Source: an uncultured Oscillospiraceae bacterium (GTDB lineage Bacteria; Bacillota; Clostridia; Oscillospirales; Oscillospiraceae). From it: a DNA stretch of 64,000 nt. Under the pieces are notes generated by a model that saw only the letters and a list, made by a program, of their open reading frames with translations, was not told the origin of the DNA and made no database searches. Positions 39,222 through 48,921 of this stretch are shown here, one piece after another (within the stretch, counting starts at the first letter, position 1; each line of letters opens with the position of its first letter). The stretch spans positions 1-64,000 of the forward strand of contig CANQFY010000002.1 in the NCBI GenBank assembly GCA_947600025.1. The letters run 5' to 3'. A program made the position numbers and the translations under genes.

Positions 39222-42197
39222 TCATTCTTCGGATTCTTGGGCTTCTACCATGGTGAAGGACTGCTCGGTGACGAACGCGCCGTCAAAGTAAACGCTGACA
39301 GTGTATTCTCCCGCAGCCTCCGGCATAACGGGGATGGCAAGCTCGCAGTATCCGCCGTGGAGGATGGCGACCCAGGTCCGCGACTGGGTGTTGGCGCTGA
39401 CCAGACCCCCGTTCTGGTCCCGGATGATGTACAGGGTCGTGATTTCGTCCCAGTCGAAGTTGTAAATGGAGTATGTACGGCCCAGGATGGCCGCCTTTTG
39501 GCCCAGAGTAAAGGTGTTGGTGTAATCCGTCATGGGCACGTCGCCATACGTCCAGGATTCGGCGTCGGGAGCGAGGCACATGACAAAGACGAAGTCCTCG
39601 GGCGTAAGGTCGTAGTCGTTAAAGGCGGGGGCATCCGGGGTTTGGCTGGTGAAGTTGCCCTGGAAGACGGTGGAGCCGTCGGCGGCCTGGATGGTGAAGT
39701 TGTAGGCGCTGTTGGGGATCGCGGGGGCCAGTACGGCGGAATTGGTCTCGGTGCGCAGCACCTCTTCCCGGTCGGGCGTGTCGCTGCCGTCCAGGGCGGT
39801 AAAGGAGTAGAGTACCAGCCAGCCGCCGTCGGGGGCGGGTCCAGAGTAGTCCCAGGACAGTTGGATAGAGCGGGGATCGGTGAGATCCGCTTGGAAATTG
39901 TAGAGCGTCACACTGTTGGAGGTAATGGAAGCGCGGCTGCCGGCCATCATTCCGGGGGCGGTGACCTCGACAGTGTAACTGGCGGTGGTGTCCAGATCGG
40001 TGAACACGGCCTCGCAGGAGTTGACCGTTATGGTCTGGTCAAACCCGTTGTCGCTGTAACAGTGGACCTCCCAGCTTTCCACCTGAGCGCCCTCGGGCGC
40101 GGTCCACTTGGCCGTCAAGGTCTGATCCTGGCAGCTGACGATTTCCAAATCCTGGGCGTAGATCAGGGGCTGGACAAAGTAGGTCAGGGTATCGTATCCG
40201 GCGGTGAAGAGGGAGGAATCCGGTGTAAGCCGGAAGGTGTATTCCTTGCCCACGGTCAGGCCGTTCAGCGTGACCATGTGGCCGGAGAAGGCGGTGGTTT
40301 TTTCCTCCTCCCCTTCGGCGCTGTAAACCAGGTTCCAGGTTTCCGGATCCTTGCCGTCCACGGTGAAATTGAGGATCACGGCGCCGTCCTCCGCCCCTGC
40401 CGTGGCGGTGAAGCTGACGATGTTGATCTGGGCGGGGGTGGTGTAGGTGTAGGAGGTGGTGCCGGTGAGCTGGTGGAAGCCCTCCATCCGAACTTCGATC
40501 TGGTAGATGGTGTTGGGGGTCAGATGGGAGAACTGCGCCTGCCCGTTTTCCAGGTGGACCTCCCGCTTGTTGCCGTAAATATCGGAGCAGGTCACATAGA
40601 TCAGCGACTCGTCCGCGTCGGTGGCGACGTTCACCGTCAGGTCGGTTTTTTCTCCGGAGACGGAGATTGCCTGAACGGTCTGCAAGTAGTAGTTATTGTA
40701 GAACCAGTGCCAGCCAAAGGCCGCAAGGGCCAGCAAAACCACGATCACCAGCAGCGCTACGGGGAATTTCCGCTTTTTTTTGCGCGGCTCCTCCGGCGTG
40801 TACCGCCGCAGAGGCTGGGAAGCGCCGCTTCTGGAAGAAGAGGAAGTCTTTCTGGGGATGGGCGTTTCGCTTTTGAGATTGGCCACCAGGGTCCGGGAAC
40901 CGGGCAGCACCTGAGGCTCCGGCTCCTGCTTCTCCACGGGAATGGGAGGCGGTACCGGCACGTCGATGGGCTCGGGGGCCACCACCGGCTCGGGGGTCTG
41001 ATGGGCGATCAGAGCATCCACCTGGGACAGGATGTCGGTGGTCTCCTCGGTGATACCGCCGTATTCCTCGCCGGGGTCCGCGTCATCGGAGGCCAGAGCG
41101 TCCAGGAAGGCGAAGTCTTCCGCCTCCACCCGCGGTGCGGGGGTCCCGTCCTCCTCGGGCTTTTTGGTGGGATTGCCGTCCTCGTCGTGGAAGGTAATCT
41201 CGCCCTCCGCCATTTTTTGAAGCAGCTCCTCCAGCATGGCCTCGGCGCTGGTTTTGGCTTCCGGCTGGCCTTCCTCCGGCCCTTCGCCGGCGGAGTCGGC
41301 CATGACTTCATCGTTAGCGCCGTTGCGCTGCATATAGGCCTGGATCTCCTGGCCCATTTGTAGGGGATCGGCCCACCGGTTGGCGGGATCCTGGTCGCAG
41401 GCCTTGAGGATGATGGCCGCCATTTCCTCGTCGGCATACTTGGGGGGCTGGAGCGGTTCGGCCGGGGCCCGTCCGGTGAAGGGGAGCTTCCCGCCGTTGT
41501 AGGCCTGGTAGAGGATTAGACCGGCGGCATAGATATCCAGACTGGAATTGAGAGTGGACATGGCGTCCTTGATTTCCGGGGCGGTGTAGCTGCTGATATA
41601 CTTATCCGGCAGGGAGGCGTATTTCAGGGAGGACATATTGATGAATCCCAGATCACCGATCCGGTACTCCCGCTCCGGGGAGACGAAGACATTCTCCGGT
41701 TTCAGATCCACATACAGCAGCCCGGCCCGGCGGCACACCGCCAGTGCGGCGCACAGATCCAGCCCCAGGTTCACCGCTTCAAGATAGGTCATGGGGTGTT
41801 TCCGAAAGTAGTATTCCAGGCTTTGCCGGTAGGGACTGAGAAGGTACACGTCGTACCCCACCTCGCCCTCCATGGGCACGATCTGATAGCTGTCGTAAGT
41901 CAAAAACCCTTCCACCCTGGATAGCCGGAGCAGGATTTTCGCCTCTTTTACAGTGGCGTCCGCCAACTCCCGATAGTAGCTCAGGGCGGCGGCTTCCGTG
42001 GGATAAGCCCCGGCCAGAAGAAGGGCCTGGGTCTGTACCTGTGACGCGGGGATGGAAATAACTTTTACAATGTATTTCTTATCAGAGACCTTGTTGATGG
42101 CGGGGCAGCAGCGGATCCCGTGATGCTCGCTCATCGGTTCGCCCATGGCGAAATCATCCAGCATAGGCTGAATCAGCTTTGGTTCCGACAATTCCAT
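39222..42197 (-). CDS. Ser/Thr protein kinase with TM segment and Fn3-like extracytoplasmic region
   Basis: 'YVDLKPENVFVSPEREYRIGDLGF' catalytic loop, 'RKKKRKFPVALLVIVVLLALAAFGWHW' TM, repeated Fn3-like units. Confidence 0.85.
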   Translation of the reverse strand: MELSEPKLIQPMLDDFAMGEPMSEHHGIRCCPAINKVSDKKYIVKVISIPASQVQTQALLLAGAYPTEAAALSYYRELADATVKEAKILLRLSRVEGFLTYDSYQIVPMEGEVGYDVYLLSPYRQSLEYYFRKHPMTYLEAVNLGLDLCAALAVCRRAGLLYVDLKPENVFVSPEREYRIGDLGFINMSSLKYASLPDKYISSYTAPEIKDAMSTLNSSLDIYAAGLILYQAYNGGKLPFTGRAPAEPLQPPKYADEEMAAIILKACDQDPANRWADPLQMGQEIQAYMQRNGANDEVMADSAGEGPEEGQPEAKTSAEAMLEELLQKMAEGEITFHDEDGNPTKKPEEDGTPAPRVEAEDFAFLDALASDDADPGEEYGGITEETTDILSQVDALIAHQTPEPVVAPEPIDVPVPPPIPVEKQEPEPQVLPGSRTLVANLKSETPIPRKTSSSSRSGASQPLRRYTPEEPRKKKRKFPVALLVIVVLLALAAFGWHWFYNNYYLQTVQAISVSGEKTDLTVNVATDADESLIYVTCSDIYGNKREVHLENGQAQFSHLTPNTIYQIEVRMEGFHQLTGTTSYTYTTPAQINIVSFTATAGAEDGAVILNFTVDGKDPETWNLVYSAEGEEEKTTAFSGHMVTLNGLTVGKEYTFRLTPDSSLFTAGYDTLTYFVQPLIYAQDLEIVSCQDQTLTAKWTAPEGAQVESWEVHCYSDNGFDQTITVNSCEAVFTDLDTTASYTVEVTAPGMMAGSRASITSNSVTLYNFQADLTDPRSIQLSWDYSGPAPDGGWLVLYSFTALDGSDTPDREEVLRTETNSAVLAPAIPNSAYNFTIQAADGSTVFQGNFTSQTPDAPAFNDYDLTPEDFVFVMCLAPDAESWTYGDVPMTDYTNTFTLGQKAAILGRTYSIYNFDWDEITTLYIIRDQNGGLVSANTQSRTWVAILHGGYCELAIPVMPEAAGEYTVSVYFDGAFVTEQSFTMVEAQESEE

Positions 42198-42262
42198 CGC
42201 CTCCTTTCGTGTACATACGCTTATATTATAAAAGAAATTTACAAAAAAGCAACCACTTGTAG

Positions 42263-42291
42263 TTGTTTTATTTTAAAAGAGATGTTATAAT
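42263..42291 (+). promoter_or_regulatory. SigmaA-like promoter
   Basis: TTGTTT-N17-TATAAT upstream of the Big2 gene. Confidence 0.5.
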
Positions 42292-42342
42292 ATTGTCGAA
42301 AAGCCGCACGGCCCTCAGCCGCGCCAGTTAGGAGGAAACAAT

Positions 42343-43695
42343 ATGAGCAAGATCATCTGCGATGTCTGCGGCACAGCTTACCCGGATACCGCCAGTCAGT
42401 GCCCGATCTGCGGCTGTGCCAGACCGGATCATCCCCAGGCAGCCGCCGGTAATTCTGCCGGAGAGCAGGAAGACGCCGGCGGTGGCTATACTTATGTAAA
42501 AGGCGGCCGGTTCTCCAAGTCCAATGTGCGCCGCCGGAACCAGAACGCCGCCCCCGCGCCCCGCCGGGAGGTCCGGCAGCCCATGGACATGGACATGGAT
42601 ATGGACGAGGGCCCGATGGATCAGTACGAGGAGCGCAGGCTGAACCCGGTCGTCATCGCGGTGGTGATCCTGATCGTGGCCGTTCTGCTGATCGTGGCCT
42701 TTATCACCGTGCGGTTCTTTGCGCCGAATCTGTTCAGCAGCACCCCGACCACCGAATCCACGGGATCCACCACTACTGCGGCTACCTCGGAACCCACGTC
42801 CCAGCCCACCTCGGAGCCCGGCGTGATCCCCTGCACCGACCTGATCCTGACCGATACCCAGATCACGCTGGACGGCAGGGGCCGCAGCTGGAATCTGAAT
42901 CCGCTTCCTCAGCCCAGTGACACTACCGACCAGATTGTTTATACGACCAGTGACGAAAATGTGGCTATCGTTACCAATTCCGGCCAGATCACGGCAGTGG
43001 GCGGCGGCACCGCCACCATTACCGTGACCTGCGGAACCGTGTCCAAGCAGGTGACGGTGGTCTGCACGGTGGAGAGTGAGAGTACCTCTGCGCCCACTTC
43101 CGAGCCCACCAATCCGCCCACCAGCGAACCCACGGAGCCCCCCACCAGCGCGCCCGCCGGTTTCAAGCTCAACCGGGAGGATTTCACCATGTTCGCCAAG
43201 GGTGAGCAGTGGGATGTGTACGATGGTTCCTCTGTTGGCCGGGACAACATCAAGTGGACCTCCAATGATGAAAACGTCTGTACTGTGGAGCGGGGCATCG
43301 TCACCGCAGTCGGCCCTGGCGACACCACCATCGTGGCGGAGTACGAGGGCCAGAAGCAGACCTGCATCGTCCGGGTCCGGATTACGGCCTGCACGGATAT
43401 TACCCTGCCTGAAGTGGAGATCAAGCTGGAGGCCAAGGGCAACAGCTATACCCTCAAGCCGGTCCTCACGCCCAGCGACACCAGCGATACGGTCACCTAC
43501 AAGTCCAGCGATGAGAAGGTTGCCGTCGTCAGCGATACCGGCGTGGTCACCGCTGTGGGGAACGGCACCGCCACCATCACCGTGACCTGCGGCTCCATCA
43601 GCAAGACGTTGACCGTGACCTGTGAGTTCAAGGAGGAAACGACTCCTCCCACCTCATCGCCCACTACCCCCGACGAATCCACGGCATCGTCTTAA
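42343..43695 (+). CDS. Zinc-ribbon, TM, BIG2 (Ig-like) repeat surface protein
   Basis: 'CDVCGTAYPDTASQCPICG', TM, three BIG2-like repeats 'VTAVGNGTATITVTCGSISKTLTVT', Thr/Pro linkers. Confidence 0.82.
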   Translation: MSKIICDVCGTAYPDTASQCPICGCARPDHPQAAAGNSAGEQEDAGGGYTYVKGGRFSKSNVRRRNQNAAPAPRREVRQPMDMDMDMDEGPMDQYEERRLNPVVIAVVILIVAVLLIVAFITVRFFAPNLFSSTPTTESTGSTTTAATSEPTSQPTSEPGVIPCTDLILTDTQITLDGRGRSWNLNPLPQPSDTTDQIVYTTSDENVAIVTNSGQITAVGGGTATITVTCGTVSKQVTVVCTVESESTSAPTSEPTNPPTSEPTEPPTSAPAGFKLNREDFTMFAKGEQWDVYDGSSVGRDNIKWTSNDENVCTVERGIVTAVGPGDTTIVAEYEGQKQTCIVRVRITACTDITLPEVEIKLEAKGNSYTLKPVLTPSDTSDTVTYKSSDEKVAVVSDTGVVTAVGNGTATITVTCGSISKTLTVTCEFKEETTPPTSSPTTPDESTASS

Positions 43696-43776
43696 CCCGC
43701 CTATTCCAAGGGAAAACCTGCGGCGGCACCTGTTAAAAGTGCCGCCGCATTGGTGCGCTTCAAATGCGGCGGTCTT

Positions 43777-43983
43777 TCAGCTTTCGCTTCCGCCGCGGCT
43801 GCCCTTTCGGAACAGCAGGGAGATGCACCAGAGTCCCGCCAGGCCGATCACGGTATAGATGATCCGGCTGAGCAGGGCGTCCTGCCCGTTAAACAGCCAG
43901 GCCACCAGATCAAATTGGAAAATGCCCACCAGGCCCCAGTTGATGGAGCCGATGATGGAAAGTATCAGCGCCAAGGTATCCAT
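43777..43983 (-). CDS. DUF378-family small membrane protein
   Basis: 'LILSIIGSINWGLVGIFQFDLVAWLF...RIIYTVIGLAGLW'. Confidence 0.85.
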   Translation of the reverse strand: MDTLALILSIIGSINWGLVGIFQFDLVAWLFNGQDALLSRIIYTVIGLAGLWCISLLFRKGSRGGSES

Positions 43984-44101
43984 TTTTAAACCTCCGATCC
44001 AAAATTGGGCTGTAAATAGATTTCCCAGGCAGGAATGGTTTATTCCGGAAAGATTCGGGGAAAATGGGCATGGCTGCCAATCGGCGCGAAAGGAGAAGAT
44101 C

Positions 44102-44959
44102 ATGATCATTCTTCACGAACCGGCCTTCGCGAAGGTCAATTTGACTCTGGACGTGCTGGGCAAGCGCCCGGACGGTTATCACGATCTGCGCAGTATCATG
44201 CAGACGGTTTCCATCCGGGACGATGTGACCCTGACCCTGGGCACGGGGCAGCCCTGGAAGCTCACCTGTAATTGGGAGGAGCTGCCCCAGGGCCCGGATA
44301 ATCTTGCCTGGAAGGCGGCGGAGGTCTTCTTCCAAAATGCCCGCCGAGACCCGGAGGGCCTGACCATCGATCTATTCAAGCGGATTCCCGCCCAAGCCGG
44401 CTTAGGCGGCGGCAGCGCCGACGCGGCGGCGGTGCTTCGGGCCCTGAACCGGCATTACGACGCGCCCTATTCCATCCTGGCCCTGGCGGAGCTGGGGAGC
44501 CTGGTTGGAAGCGATGTGCCCTTCTGCGTCCTGGGAGGTACCGCCATGGTGGAGGGCAGAGGCGAGCGGCTGCGGAAGCTGCCGGACCTTCCCGAGTGCT
44601 TTTTCGTGGTGTGCAAGCCGGATTTTTCCATTTCTACTCCTGAGCTGTACCAAAAGCTGGACCGGACCGTTATTCCCAAGCACCCGGATCACCGGGCCAT
44701 GGAAAGTGCCCTGCTTGCCGGGGATCTGGGAAAGGTGGCCGATGGGATCTACAACGTCTTTGATCCCGTGGTGACCCAGGACCACCTGGAGCTGAACTAT
44801 ATCAAGTCGATCCTCAATACCTACGGCTCCCTGGGTCAGCAGATGACCGGTTCCGGCTCCGCGGTGTACGGGATGATGCCCAGCTTTGAGTTTGCCGCCG
44901 TGGCCTGCAACATGCTGAAGGACCATTATCCCCAAATTTTTATTGCCAGATCTGTATAA
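44102..44959 (+). CDS. ispE: 4-diphosphocytidyl-2-C-methyl-D-erythritol kinase
   Basis: 'AFAKVNLTLDVLGKRPDGYHDLRSIMQTV', 'KRIPAQAGLGGGSADAAAVLRAL', 'MTGSGSAVYGM'. Confidence 0.95.
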   Translation: MIILHEPAFAKVNLTLDVLGKRPDGYHDLRSIMQTVSIRDDVTLTLGTGQPWKLTCNWEELPQGPDNLAWKAAEVFFQNARRDPEGLTIDLFKRIPAQAGLGGGSADAAAVLRALNRHYDAPYSILALAELGSLVGSDVPFCVLGGTAMVEGRGERLRKLPDLPECFFVVCKPDFSISTPELYQKLDRTVIPKHPDHRAMESALLAGDLGKVADGIYNVFDPVVTQDHLELNYIKSILNTYGSLGQQMTGSGSAVYGMMPSFEFAAVACNMLKDHYPQIFIARSV

Positions 44960-44972
44960 TTTTGCCTTTTTC

Positions 44973-45012
44973 CGTCCATACTGAAGGCATTTCAGTGTGG
45001 ACGGTGTTTTTT
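44973..45012 (+). terminator. Terminator-like stem abutting the spoIIR start codon
   Basis: CCGTCCATACTGAA ggca TTCAGTGTGGACGG tg TTTTTT ATG. Confidence 0.6.
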
Positions 45013-45621
45013 ATGAAGAAATTGGTCCAGTTTTCCGCGTTGGTCCTTCTCCTGGGTCTGATGGTCTGGTATGTGGGGGTACTGAAGGACCGGCAGCTGC
45101 TCAGTGACGGCTTGATCCGACTCCATGTGGTGGCGGCCTCCGATTCGCCTCAGGATCAGGAGGTAAAGCTCCAGGTGCGGGACGCCATTACGGCCTGGCT
45201 AGAGCCGGTGCTGGATGAGTTGCCCGACCAGGCCCAGGCGGAGGCGTATCTACGGGACCGTTTGGAGGATTTGGAGGCCCTGACCAACCGGATCTTATCC
45301 AAATTAGGATGCGGCCAGACCGCCCGGGTAAGTCTGGAGCGGGAAGCGTTTCCTCCTCGGACGTACGACACCTTCCAGCTTCCCTCCGGGGTGTACACCG
45401 CCCTGCGGGTGGTGATCGGCCCCGGGGAGGGGCATAATTGGTGGTGCGTGGTGTTTCCCGGCCTGTGCCTGCCCCAGACCCAGGAGGCGTTTCGAGAAAA
45501 GGCCGCCTCCGCCGGGTTTTCCCAGACCCTTTCCGGCGCCCTGACGGGGGAAGGGACATACCAATTCCGTTTTTTCCTGCTGGACTGGCTGGGCAGACTG
45601 GATAATTTCTTTTTTCCGTGA
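45013..45621 (+). CDS. spoIIR: Stage II sporulation protein R
   Basis: 'LIRLHVVAASDSPQDQEVKLQVRDAI', 'YDTFQLPSGVYTALRVVIGPGEGHNWWCVVFPGLC'. Confidence 0.93.
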   Translation: MKKLVQFSALVLLLGLMVWYVGVLKDRQLLSDGLIRLHVVAASDSPQDQEVKLQVRDAITAWLEPVLDELPDQAQAEAYLRDRLEDLEALTNRILSKLGCGQTARVSLEREAFPPRTYDTFQLPSGVYTALRVVIGPGEGHNWWCVVFPGLCLPQTQEAFREKAASAGFSQTLSGALTGEGTYQFRFFLLDWLGRLDNFFFP

Positions 45622-45687
45622 AATGAACCCTGTCCATTGGACCGATTCCGTGTTATAATACCCTAAAATGACAGCGAGGTGAGGCTT

Positions 45688-48600
45688 ATGCTGCGTCTGC
45701 TCCTGGGAACCGACTGGATCGCGAACCGGGACGCCGTTTTGTCCCGGATCGCCCGGGACGTGTCCGACCGCCAGGGCGGGCGGATTCTGCTGGTTCCGGA
45801 ACTGATCAGCCACGAGATGGAACGGCGGCTCTGCCTGGCGGCGGGGGACACCGCCAGCCGCTATGCGGAGGTGCTGTCCTTCACCCGTCTGGCCCGCCGG
45901 GTGGCGGAGTGGATGGGTGTGGCCCCCGAAAATTGTATGGACGCCGGCGGCCGGGTGGTGGCCATGGCGGCGGCGGCCCGGCAGCTTCACAGCCGGCTGA
46001 AGGCCTACGCCTCGGTGGAGACCCGCCCGGAGTTTTTGACCGGCCTGGTGGAGGCGGTGGATGAATTCAAGCGCTGCCGGATCCGGCCGGAGGACCTGCG
46101 GCGGGCGTCCCAGGCCCTGGAGGGCAGCTTCGCCCAAAAGCTGGAGGAGCTGGCTTTGTTGCTGGAAACCTATGATACCCTCTGCGCCCGGGGCAGTCGG
46201 GACCCGCGGGATCAGATGAACTGGCTCCTTTCCCAGTTGGAGGCGGGGGATTTTGCCCAGCGCCACGTCTTTTACATCGACGGATTTCCCGATTTTACCC
46301 GTCAGCACATGGCGATTCTGGAGCATCTGATCGAAGCATCCCCGCTGGTCACCGTCAGCCTGAACTGCGACCGGCCCGGTTCAAACGCCATGGCCTTTGA
46401 AAAGGCGGGCCAGACCGCTATGGACCTGCTGCGGTGCGCCCAGGAGGCGGGAACGCCGGTGGAGATCAGCCTCGTGACGTCCCGTTCCGTGCCGCTGTCC
46501 CCCCTCCATGCCGCCCTGTTCCAGGGCGCGCTTCCCCGGCTTCCCGGACAGGTTCACGCTTTCACCGCCGGCAGCGCCATGGAGGAGTGCCAGGCCGTCG
46601 CGGAACGGATATTGGACTTGGTAGCCGCCGGGTGTCGTTATCGGGACGTCAGCGTGGCCTGTGGGGACCTTCCCGGGTACCGCCAGCTGCTCCAGCTGGT
46701 GTTTCGCCGCCGGGGGATCCCGATCTACATCTCCGGCACCGAAGATATTCTGGGCAGAACGGTGATCTCGGCTGTCCTCACCGCTCTGGATGCGGCCCTG
46801 GGGGGCTTTGAACGCCGGGACGTGCTGCGCTACTTAAAATCCATGGTTTCCCCCCTGACCCCGGAGGAGGCGGATCGGGTGGAAAACTACGCCCTGCTTT
46901 GGAACATCCAGGGCAGCCGCTGGCTGCGTCCCTGGGAGCGGCACCCGGAGGGATTGGGCGGGGAATGGGACGATGCCGCCCGGGAGACTCTTCGGAAGCT
47001 CAATGAGGCAAGGAACCGTGCTTTGGCGCCTCTGGAGGGGCTGTGGCGTGGATTCCGGCAGAGCGGGAACCTGGCCGGCCAGGTGGAGGCCCTTTACCGC
47101 TTCCTGACCCAGTTGTCCCTGGCGGACCGCCTGGGCCGGATGGCGGAGGAACTGGACGAGGCCGGGGACAACCGGGGGGCCCAGATCCTGGGCCAGCTCT
47201 GGGAGATCCTGCTGAACGCCCTGGAGCAGCTCTACGACGTGTTGGGTCCGACCCATTGGGAGCCGGAGAGCTTTGTCCGGCTGCTGACGCTGCTTCTCAG
47301 CCAGTACGATGTGGGCACCATTCCGCCGGTGTTGGATGCCGTGACGGTGGGTCCGATTAGCGCCCTTCGCTGCCAGCAGTGCCGGCACCTGTTCGTCCTG
47401 GCCGCCGAGGAGGGGAATCTTCCCCGGTACAGCGGCTCCCGGGGCGTCCTGACGGATCGGGAGCGAGTGACGCTCCGATCTCTGGGGGTGCCCCTCACCG
47501 GCGGGGCGCTGGAGGGCCTTCAGGCGGAATTTGCCGAAATATACGGCGTTTTTGCCGGCGCTTCCCAAACAGTGACGGTGTCCTGCTCGGCGCAGCCCTC
47601 TTTTCTTTTTAGCCGCCTGGCCCGGATGGCCGGCGGCCCGGAGCCGGTGGGCGCGCTTTTGGGAGCGGCCCGGACGGACCGGTTGGAGGCCGGGGCGTAT
47701 CTGGTTCGGCTGGGCGGCGAGGAAGCCGCCGATGCCCTGGGCCTGACCGACGTTTTTCGGCAGGTGCGGGATCGAGCCAATCAATCCTTGGGCTCGCTGT
47801 CCCCGGAAACCGTCGCGGCCCTCTATGGTGGCGCCCTGCGGCTGTCCGCCTCGCAGATCGATCGGCAGGCGGACTGCCGCCTGGCCTACTTTCTTCAGTA
47901 TGGCATCCGGGCCCAGGAGCGGAAGCCCGCCGCCATCGATCCGGCGGAATTCGGCACCTACATCCATGCGGTTTTGGAAAAGACCTGCCGCCAGGTAATG
48001 GCCCAGGGCGGCTTCCACAACACCGGCCTGGAGGAGACGCTGTCCATCGCCCGGTTCCACTCCGCGGCCTATGCCCAGGAACGCTTTGGGCAGCTGGACG
48101 CCCGGGCTTCCTACCTATTTCAGCGGAACGCCCGGGAGCTGGAGATGGTGGTGGAGGAGGTCTGGCGGGAGCTGCGGGACGCTCAGTTTGCCCCCGCCTA
48201 TTTTGAGCTGCCCTTCGGCGACCGGGGCCGCCCGCCGGTCAACGCCTCCGGGGAGAAAATGGACGCCACCCTCCGAGGATTTGTGGATCGGGTGGATATC
48301 TGGCGCCAGGGAGAGAACACCTATTTTCGTGTGGTGGACTACAAAACTGGGAAAAAGGACTTGGACTACTGCGACCTCTACCACGGCCTGGGCCTTCAAA
48401 TGCTTCTTTATCTCTTCGCCCTGGCGGACACGGGCGGCGACCTGTTGGGCCGGTTTCCCATTCCGGCGGGGGTGGAGTATTTTCCCGCCCGGGCCCCAGT
48501 GCTCCCGGCAGACAGCCGGCTGGGGGAGGAAGCGGCGGAAAAGGAGCGGCAGAAGCAGTGGCGCCGGCATGGCCTGCTGCTGGGGGAGGAGCCGGTGATT

Positions 48601-48921
48601 CGAGCCATGGAGCCCGGCGATTCCCCGATCCGGCTGTGCTGTAAGCGGGGCAAGGACGGCTCCCTCAGCGGCGACCTGGCGGACCGGGAGCAGCTTGCCC
48701 TGCTGAAGCGCTATGTGTTCCGGCTGGTGGGCCGGATGGCGGACGAGATCGCTGCCGGAAGGGTCACGCCCAACCCCTATACCCGAGGCTCTGCCCACGA
48801 CGCCTGCGCCTACTGCCCCTACGGCGCTGTCTGCCGTGGGACGGGACAGCGGCGGAATGGGCGAAAAATGGAGGCCCAGGAATTTTGGGCCGCGCTGGAA
48901 AAGGAGGATCGCCATGGCTGA
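45688..48921 (+). CDS. addB: Helicase-exonuclease AddAB, subunit AddB
   Basis: AddB architecture, C-terminal nuclease 'VVDYKTGKKDLDY...' and Fe-S Cys cluster 'C...CAYCPYGAVC'. Precedes addA. Confidence 0.92.
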   Translation: MLRLLLGTDWIANRDAVLSRIARDVSDRQGGRILLVPELISHEMERRLCLAAGDTASRYAEVLSFTRLARRVAEWMGVAPENCMDAGGRVVAMAAAARQLHSRLKAYASVETRPEFLTGLVEAVDEFKRCRIRPEDLRRASQALEGSFAQKLEELALLLETYDTLCARGSRDPRDQMNWLLSQLEAGDFAQRHVFYIDGFPDFTRQHMAILEHLIEASPLVTVSLNCDRPGSNAMAFEKAGQTAMDLLRCAQEAGTPVEISLVTSRSVPLSPLHAALFQGALPRLPGQVHAFTAGSAMEECQAVAERILDLVAAGCRYRDVSVACGDLPGYRQLLQLVFRRRGIPIYISGTEDILGRTVISAVLTALDAALGGFERRDVLRYLKSMVSPLTPEEADRVENYALLWNIQGSRWLRPWERHPEGLGGEWDDAARETLRKLNEARNRALAPLEGLWRGFRQSGNLAGQVEALYRFLTQLSLADRLGRMAEELDEAGDNRGAQILGQLWEILLNALEQLYDVLGPTHWEPESFVRLLTLLLSQYDVGTIPPVLDAVTVGPISALRCQQCRHLFVLAAEEGNLPRYSGSRGVLTDRERVTLRSLGVPLTGGALEGLQAEFAEIYGVFAGASQTVTVSCSAQPSFLFSRLARMAGGPEPVGALLGAARTDRLEAGAYLVRLGGEEAADALGLTDVFRQVRDRANQSLGSLSPETVAALYGGALRLSASQIDRQADCRLAYFLQYGIRAQERKPAAIDPAEFGTYIHAVLEKTCRQVMAQGGFHNTGLEETLSIARFHSAAYAQERFGQLDARASYLFQRNARELEMVVEEVWRELRDAQFAPAYFELPFGDRGRPPVNASGEKMDATLRGFVDRVDIWRQGENTYFRVVDYKTGKKDLDYCDLYHGLGLQMLLYLFALADTGGDLLGRFPIPAGVEYFPARAPVLPADSRLGEEAAEKERQKQWRRHGLLLGEEPVIRAMEPGDSPIRLCCKRGKDGSLSGDLADREQLALLKRYVFRLVGRMADEIAAGRVTPNPYTRGSAHDACAYCPYGAVCRGTGQRRNGRKMEAQEFWAALEKEDRHG

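Noticed and set aside
39237-41363. 708-aa plus-strand ORF
   Set aside because: Antisense of the Ser/Thr kinase gene; low-complexity Gly/Val/Asp composition.
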